DNA of 8,360 nucleotides, taken from Calditrichia bacterium. Its GTDB lineage: Bacteria > Calditrichota > Calditrichia > Calditrichales > Calditrichaceae. This document shows, one piece after another, positions 3,943 through 8,360 of this stretch (position 1 is the first letter of the stretch; every line of letters starts with the position of its first letter). The stretch is from assembly GCA_027039465.1 (NCBI GenBank), contig JALWEA010000461.1, positions 1 through 8,360 on the forward strand, written 5' to 3'. The position numbers and the translations under genes were made by a program. The notes beneath the pieces are model-generated. The model saw only the letters and a list, made by a program, of their open reading frames with translations, made no database searches and was not told the DNA's origin.

Positions 3943-6015
3943 ATGGCTGACGACAGCAACTCCTTTTTAATGAAACTTGCGACAAATACGAATTTGATGC
4001 TTACGGCCGGTATTGTGTTGATTCTGGCCGTCATGGTGTTGCCCATGCCCAGTTTTTTGCTGGATATTCTGTTGGTTATGAATATTTCCGCGGCTCTGTT
4101 GGTGCTTTTCGTGACCTTGTTTATTTTACGGCCCATGGATTTTTCCGTATTTCCTGGTCTGCTGCTAATTTTAACGTTGTATCGTCTTTCGCTAAACATC
4201 GCCTCGACCCGACTCATTTTAAGCAAAGGCTACGCCGGTGAGATCATCGCTTCGTTTGGGTCGTTTGTGGTGCAGGGCAATTTTGTGGTCGGCATGGTTA
4301 TCTTTCTCATTTTGGTGGTCATTAACTTTGTGGTAATCACCAAAGGCGCCAACCGTGTGGCCGAAGTTTCCGCCCGTTTTACCTTGGATGCCATGCCTGG
4401 TAAACAAATGTCCATCGATGCGGATTTGAATGCCGGTTTGATCGATGATGTCGAAGCACAGAAACGCCGCGAAGAAATTGCCAAGGAAGCGGATTTTTAC
4501 GGCGCCATGGACGGTGCCAGTAAGTTTGTGCGCGGCGATGCCATTGCCGGGTTGCTGATTACTTTAATCAACCTTGTCGGCGGTTTACTGATTGGTGTGG
4601 CTCAGCGCGGGCTTTCCTTAGGCGATGCCGCGCATACCTATACTTTGCTGACCATCGGCGACGGTTTGGTTGCACAAATTCCGGCCCTGCTCATTTCCGT
4701 GGCTTCGGGCATCGTTATTACCCGCGCTTCTTCCAATGCCAACATGGGTGACCAATTGGCCGCCCAGTTAGTCGCTCAACCAAAGGCCATTTATTCGGCT
4801 TCCGGTGTAGCTTTCCTTCTGGGATTAATGCCGGGTATGCCGCTTATTCCCTTTACCACCATCGCCGTCATCATGGCGGTGATTGCAAGACAAATTCAAA
4901 AGATCGAACGCGAAGAGCTGCTGGAAAAAGAGCGGGAAGAAGAAGGCGAGCCGGTCGAGGCAACCGAGCGCATTGAAGAATTTTTACATCCCGATCCTTT
5001 TGAGATCGAATTGGGTTACGGATTAATTCCCTTGGTTGATGTGAATCAGGGCGGTAACTTATTAAAACGCATCAGTACCATCCGCAAAAGTATTGCCATC
5101 GAAATGGGTGTTTTGGTGCCGCCGATTCGCATTCGCGATAACATTCAATTAAATGCCAATGAATATGTTTTTAAAATTTACGGGGTTAAAGTGGCCGGCG
5201 GGCAAGTGATGCTTGATCGCTACATGGTGGTCAATCCGGACAAATCGTTGCAGCTTAAGGGCATCGAAATGCAGGAACCGACTTTCGGCTTACCGGCGCT
5301 TTGGGTTACGGAATCGGAACGCGAACGAGCCGAAGTTTCCGGAAATACGGTTGTGGAAGCACCGGCCGTAATTGCCACGCATCTGATGGAAGTATTGAAA
5401 AACAATGCTTACAAACTGCTGGATCGTCAGGAAACGCAGCGCATGTTGGATCACCTTAAGGAGACCCACGCCGCATTGGTAGATGGTTTGGTGCCGGAAG
5501 TGGTATCGCTGGGTACCATCCGTTCCGTGCTTAAAAATTTGCTGCGCGAACACATTCCCATTCGCAACCTGGTAACCATTTTGGAAACCATTGCGGACTA
5601 CGCACCTTTTACTAAAGATGCCGATGTGCTCACCGAATATGCCAGAGCAGCCCTTGCGGAAACTATTACGGAAATTCTGAAAGTTGACGAGGGTTATGTA
5701 GCGGTAGCCATGCTGGAACCCAAATTGGAAGATCATATTTTGTCGGTCATTCGCGAAGGCGGATCGACCTTACAGAACCTGGGCTTTTCGCCTCAGCAGG
5801 TGAATGATTTATTTGAAGACATTGCGGGGAAAATCGAAGAAATGTCTAATTTGGGCGTGCCGCCTTCATTACTGGTTTCTCCGCAAATTCGGAGGGCCGT
5901 ACGTAAATTTACGGAAACCATCTTTAATAATTTGTACGTTATCGCCTATTCCGAATTAACATCAGATACGGAAGTAAAGTCAGTAGGAACAGTGAGATAT
6001 CCAAATGAACGTTAA
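3943..6015 (+). CDS. flhA: FlhA, flagellar export apparatus docking protein
   Basis: FlhA forms a nine-subunit ring at the base of the export gate. Its membrane domain takes part in proton-driven export, and its cytoplasmic domain docks chaperone-substrate complexes. The 690-residue length is typical. About eight membrane helices occupy residues 15-325. The FHIPEP family signature RVAEVSARFTLDAMPGKQMS begins at R138 and continues into IDADLN. A charged linker (EREELLEKEREEEGEPVEATERIEE) leads to the soluble domain from about 345. That domain contains the conserved ISTIRKSIAIEMGVLVPPIR and LVDGLVPEVVSLGTIRSVLK stretches. No key region is missing. The start has a GGGGAG site. The last four codons overlap the start of flhF by 11 bp, coupling the two genes. 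The injectisome homologue SctV is much less likely given the neighbours. Confidence 0.97.
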   Translation: MADDSNSFLMKLATNTNLMLTAGIVLILAVMVLPMPSFLLDILLVMNISAALLVLFVTLFILRPMDFSVFPGLLLILTLYRLSLNIASTRLILSKGYAGEIIASFGSFVVQGNFVVGMVIFLILVVINFVVITKGANRVAEVSARFTLDAMPGKQMSIDADLNAGLIDDVEAQKRREEIAKEADFYGAMDGASKFVRGDAIAGLLITLINLVGGLLIGVAQRGLSLGDAAHTYTLLTIGDGLVAQIPALLISVASGIVITRASSNANMGDQLAAQLVAQPKAIYSASGVAFLLGLMPGMPLIPFTTIAVIMAVIARQIQKIEREELLEKEREEEGEPVEATERIEEFLHPDPFEIELGYGLIPLVDVNQGGNLLKRISTIRKSIAIEMGVLVPPIRIRDNIQLNANEYVFKIYGVKVAGGQVMLDRYMVVNPDKSLQLKGIEMQEPTFGLPALWVTESERERAEVSGNTVVEAPAVIATHLMEVLKNNAYKLLDRQETQRMLDHLKETHAALVDGLVPEVVSLGTIRSVLKNLLREHIPIRNLVTILETIADYAPFTKDADVLTEYARAALAETITEILKVDEGYVAVAMLEPKLEDHILSVIREGGSTLQNLGFSPQQVNDLFEDIAGKIEEMSNLGVPPSLLVSPQIRRAVRKFTETIFNNLYVIAYSELTSDTEVKSVGTVRYPNER

Positions 6016-7180
6016 GTATTACACAGGACGTAGCCTGGCCGAAGCCATTGGCCGCGCCAAGCGAGATTACGGCAGCGATATTATTCTTCTGGATTCCAAG
6101 GAAATCCGCAATGAGATGGACGGCAGCAAATTAGTGCAGGTCTCCATTTCCGTGGATGAGAAAAACGGCAAAGTTAAAAGTTGGCGTCCGCCGTCCGTGG
6201 ATCGTCAAAAAGAAAGGCCGTTACCCAAAAAAGAAGTGGAATCCAAGGAAGATTTCAATCAGGTAATTTCCAATATTTTAGCGCGTCGTCCCAAGACGTT
6301 GAATCAGGAAAAACAGATTTTGGAAGAATTGGCCGCGTTAAAAGAACAGGTCAATCAATTGAAAATCAAGACGACGGACGAAGAGGCCAAACTGCCGGAG
6401 AATTTTGAGCGCATTCGGCAAAACTTAATTAAAAAAGGATTTAAATCGTCAATGGCCGAGGCGTTGATTAAAAAGGCCTATTATTTTTCTCCGGCCGGTG
6501 CGCAGGCTACCTCCGCCGAAATTATTCACACCATTAAAAACGAACTGCGTTCCAAAATTAAACGGTACGATCTCGCTCAAATTACGGATACCGCCCAACG
6601 GCAGGTCATTATGTTGGTCGGGCCGACCGGTGTGGGTAAAACGACCATGGTGATGAAGTTGGCCGCTCATCCTAAAATTTTGGCCCAAAAGGAAGTAGCC
6701 ATTATTTCCACCGATCCCTACGGGCCGTCCGAAGCGCTTAAAGCCTTTTCCAAAATGAGCGGCGTGCCGGTAATCGAAAAAAAGCGGGAAGACGAATTGT
6801 CCGAGGTAATGCGCCGAATGAACGGCTACGAGGTTGTTTTGGTCGATGTGGCCGGAACCAGCCCGTTTGCCCCGAATTTCATGAAAAAGATGGAAGATTA
6901 CACTAAAATCATCAAACCCGATCAAATTTTTCTAGTGGCCGCCATGAATACCGATGTGGAAGACTTTTTTGCTTCGGCATCATTGTATTTGCTGCTCAAA
7001 CCTTCCGGTTTGATTTTGACGAAATTTGACGAGACGAATCGCTGGGGGAAATTTTTTACGCTGATGGATGAATTGGATTTACCGGTTGTGGCGTTCGGTG
7101 AAGGCAAGCGCATTTTTATCGACATCGCTTTACCGGACGAAAACTACGTCTTCAACAAATTATTTGAGGATCAGGCATGA
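6005..7180 (+). CDS. flhF: FlhF, SRP-family GTPase for flagellar placement, with altered catalytic motifs
   Basis: FlhF is the third SRP-type GTPase beside Ffh and FtsY and helps choose where flagella are assembled. The 391-residue product has the B-N-G plan. The N-terminal B region opens with MNVKYYTGRSLAEAIGRAKR and DIILLDSKEI, standard for FlhF. A coiled-coil stretch lies about 103-122, the N domain about 130-195, and the G domain from about 200. The P-loop GPTGVGKTT (206-214) and G4 motif TKFDE (339-343) are intact. Two other motifs are not. The usual DTYR is D237-P-Y-G240, and the usual DTAGR is D281-V-A-G-T285, so both arginines are replaced. The glutamine normally found in EQL after DTYR is also absent (PSEALKAF). 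GTP binding is therefore likely but normal GTPase activation is doubtful. The start overlaps flhA by 11 bp, and the end overlaps flhG by 4 bp. Confidence 0.93.
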   Translation: MNVKYYTGRSLAEAIGRAKRDYGSDIILLDSKEIRNEMDGSKLVQVSISVDEKNGKVKSWRPPSVDRQKERPLPKKEVESKEDFNQVISNILARRPKTLNQEKQILEELAALKEQVNQLKIKTTDEEAKLPENFERIRQNLIKKGFKSSMAEALIKKAYYFSPAGAQATSAEIIHTIKNELRSKIKRYDLAQITDTAQRQVIMLVGPTGVGKTTMVMKLAAHPKILAQKEVAIISTDPYGPSEALKAFSKMSGVPVIEKKREDELSEVMRRMNGYEVVLVDVAGTSPFAPNFMKKMEDYTKIIKPDQIFLVAAMNTDVEDFFASASLYLLLKPSGLILTKFDETNRWGKFFTLMDELDLPVVAFGEGKRIFIDIALPDENYVFNKLFEDQA

Positions 7181-8049
7181 TCACCAAGCTACGGAACGGA
7201 ATTGTTAACCATGCGACGGCAGCTAAAAAAACAGGCGAGATTATTGCGGTTACAAGCGGTAAAGGCGGAGTTGGCAAAACAACCGTCAGTGTAAATCAGG
7301 CAATAGATTTGCGCCGCTTAAATAAAAAGGTATTGGTTGTGGATGCGGATTTACATTTGGGTAATGTGGATTTATTATTGGGCATTCGGGCCGAGCACAC
7401 CATTGCCGATGTGGTCAAAAAAGGGATTCCTTTGCAAGATGCGATTATTACCACACAAAGCAAGGTTGATGTTTTGCCGGCTTCCATGGCCTCGCTTGAC
7501 CTTATCGAAAGCGAAGACAGCGTATTACGGAAATTGGCCAATGCATTCAAGACCTTTGAGAATACATACGATTACATTATTATCGATACGGGCGCGGGCA
7601 TTGCCATGAATGTACTTTCGTTTTTATTGGGTGCGGATAAAATTTCGGTGATCATCACGCCCGATCCGGCTTCGATAACGGATGCTTATGCCGTGATCAA
7701 AGTGGTTAAAAGCGTCGATAAAAATATTCCGATTTTTTTAACCGCCAACATGGTCAATCATGCGGACGAAGGCGAGGTGCTTTACAAAAAGATGAATTTA
7801 ATGGCGCACAAATTTTTAAATAGTCATGTGTTGTACGGCGGGGCCATTGTGCGCGATGATGCCATTGCCCGATCGGTGAAACAGCAAAGGCCGTTCATGG
7901 TCGAACATCCCAATTCTTCGGCGGCCAATGCCATTCGTGCCATGAATAGAAGGCTGTTGCAAACATCCGGCGGCAACCCGCTACAGCAAAACAATTTGTT
8001 CGAACGTGTAATGCAAACTAAAAAAACGGCGATAGAATGGAACCACTAA
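7177..8049 (+). CDS. flhG: FlhG (FleN/YlxH), MinD-like ATPase regulating flagellar number
   Basis: FlhG is a ParA/MinD-family ATPase that limits flagellar number and normally stimulates the FlhF GTPase. The 290-residue length is typical. The deviant Walker A motif KGGVGKTT is at 29-36, with K29 and K34 as the signature and catalytic lysines. The Walker A' region VDADLHLGNVD contains D56 and D58, and IIIDTGAG with D137 is the Walker B. The TPDPASITDAYAVIK stretch is typical of FlhG. The C-terminal NLFERVMQTKKTAIEW could form the amphipathic membrane-targeting helix of MinD-like proteins. The N-terminus, MITKLRNGIVNHATAAKKTG, lacks a recognisable DQAxxLR motif, the segment that activates FlhF in well-studied systems. 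GAGGA at 7166-7170 supports the ATG, which overlaps the flhF stop as ATGA. Confidence 0.94.
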   Translation: MITKLRNGIVNHATAAKKTGEIIAVTSGKGGVGKTTVSVNQAIDLRRLNKKVLVVDADLHLGNVDLLLGIRAEHTIADVVKKGIPLQDAIITTQSKVDVLPASMASLDLIESEDSVLRKLANAFKTFENTYDYIIIDTGAGIAMNVLSFLLGADKISVIITPDPASITDAYAVIKVVKSVDKNIPIFLTANMVNHADEGEVLYKKMNLMAHKFLNSHVLYGGAIVRDDAIARSVKQQRPFMVEHPNSSAANAIRAMNRRLLQTSGGNPLQQNNLFERVMQTKKTAIEWNH

Positions 8050-8288
8050 AGAAATTTATTTTACGGATTGCTTTATTAGCGGCAGTGATTGCCTTTTTAA
8101 CCTGCATGTTGAACGGGATTTCCATAATCACCAGCATTTTTCGCAGCGTGGTGGTTTATCTTTTGGCGTTGCTTTTGGAAGTGATCGCGTTGAATATTAT
8201 GCGTTGGGGAATTTGGGCTACGGCTCCGAATCCGCCTCAAAATGTACCGCAGAAAAACAAGGAAGTTAACCAAGAGAAGAATGACTGA
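8037..8288 (+). CDS. Small two-helix membrane protein of unknown function
   Basis: An 83-residue protein I do not recognise. Two hydrophobic segments, about residues 8-25 (ILRIALLAAVIAFLTCML) and 34-54 (IFRSVVVYLLALLLEVIALN), are separated by a short loop. A polar, proline- and lysine-rich tail follows from about 61 to the end (APNPPQNVPQKNKE...). The basic N-terminus (LKKFILR) and the lysine-rich tail suggest both ends face the cytoplasm, with a periplasmic loop near 26-33. It overlaps flhG by 13 bp and shares one base with the next gene (TGATG), so it is almost certainly translated as part of this operon. Compact packing and normal codon use argue that it is real. A role in flagellar assembly or in anchoring FlhG or FlhF is only inference from position. 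Confidence 0.7.
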   Translation: MEPLKKFILRIALLAAVIAFLTCMLNGISIITSIFRSVVVYLLALLLEVIALNIMRWGIWATAPNPPQNVPQKNKEVNQEKND

Positions 8289-8360
8289 TGGAATCAACGG
8301 TTGCCAAATTAAAAGAAACCGGCGAGGCGCTGGTTAAAGAGTATGTGACAACGCACAACC
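8288..8360 (+). CDS. Start of a further operon gene, possibly a flagellar sigma factor (3' truncated)
   Basis: ATG at 8288 overlaps the TGA of the small membrane-protein gene (TGATG) and runs open to the window end, giving MESTVAKLKETGEALVKEYV followed by TTHN. AGAGAAG at 8273-8279 is a reasonable ribosome binding site about 8 bases upstream. In many flagellar operons the gene after flhG encodes the sigma-28 factor FliA/WhiG, whose N-terminus has a helix of the LWxxYxxT type before the conserved core region. The LVKEYVTTHN segment would fit such a helix, but 24 codons are too few to identify the family. Chemotaxis or other flagellar genes are the main alternatives. Confidence 0.55.
   Translation, partial: MESTVAKLKETGEALVKEYVTTHN

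Noticed and set aside
5290..5736. 148-codon open frame on the minus strand inside flhA
   Set aside because: It lies fully within the strongly conserved cytoplasmic domain of FlhA. Its composition is that of a shadow frame and no start signal is visible.
6449..6925. 158-codon open frame on the minus strand inside flhF
   Set aside because: It covers the FlhF G domain in antisense. Rich in H, G, F and N with no recognisable domain, it is a shadow of the real gene.

Overview
The window is a flagellar gene cluster read entirely on the + strand, preceded by a repeat-rich non-coding stretch of about 880 bases. The genes are close to typical family length and moderate in GC. Their products encode the membrane core of the flagellar type III export apparatus (FliP, FliQ, FliR, FlhB, FlhA), then the flagellar placement/number pair FlhF and FlhG. 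A small two-helix membrane protein I do not recognise follows, and then the first 24 codons of a further gene. This suggests a flagellated bacterium with full-length FlhF/FlhG. The degenerate heptad tracts and fold-back repeats between genes recall those of some cyanobacteria and of deep-branching FCB-group lineages. A Calditrichota-like or related source is only a low-confidence guess.

Layout. Bases 1-129 are the last 42 codons of an unidentified protein. Bases 130-1011 hold no convincing gene. They contain a degenerate 7-base-period tract (about 142-207), a nested fold-back element (232-478) with a perfect 15-base inverted repeat inside it, and two tracts of a CCARTTC heptamer (487-514 and 751-785). 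There is also a 21-base direct repeat preceding each heptamer tract, a REP-like segment (about 585-637), and promoter candidates just before fliP. From 1012 on, genes are packed tightly: 3 bp (fliP-fliQ), 1 bp (fliQ-fliR), 1 bp (fliR-flhB), 40 bp with a strong ribosome binding site (flhB-flhA), 11-bp overlap (flhA-flhF), 4-bp ATGA overlap (flhF-flhG), 13-bp overlap (flhG-small gene) and 1-bp TGATG overlap (small gene-next gene). This looks like one translationally coupled operon.

How the genes work together. FliP, FliQ and FliR build the export gate in the inner membrane. FlhB is attached to that gate and switches substrate class after cleaving itself at NPTH. FlhA forms the cytoplasmic docking ring for chaperone-substrate complexes. 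FlhF and FlhG set where and how many flagella are built. A flagellar sigma factor is the usual gene after flhG and would fit the truncated last gene, but 24 codons cannot prove it.

The most interesting signal in the coding part is that FlhF keeps its P-loop and TKxDE motif but lacks the arginines normally found in the DTYR and DTAGR motifs. FlhG, next to it, lacks a recognisable DQAxxLR activator motif at its N-terminus. The two losses together suggest an FlhF/FlhG pair that does not use the standard GTPase-activation cycle. The most interesting signal in the non-coding part is the duplicated repeat module and the fold-back element upstream of the operon. I saw no CRISPR array, tRNA, rRNA, transposase or defence gene.
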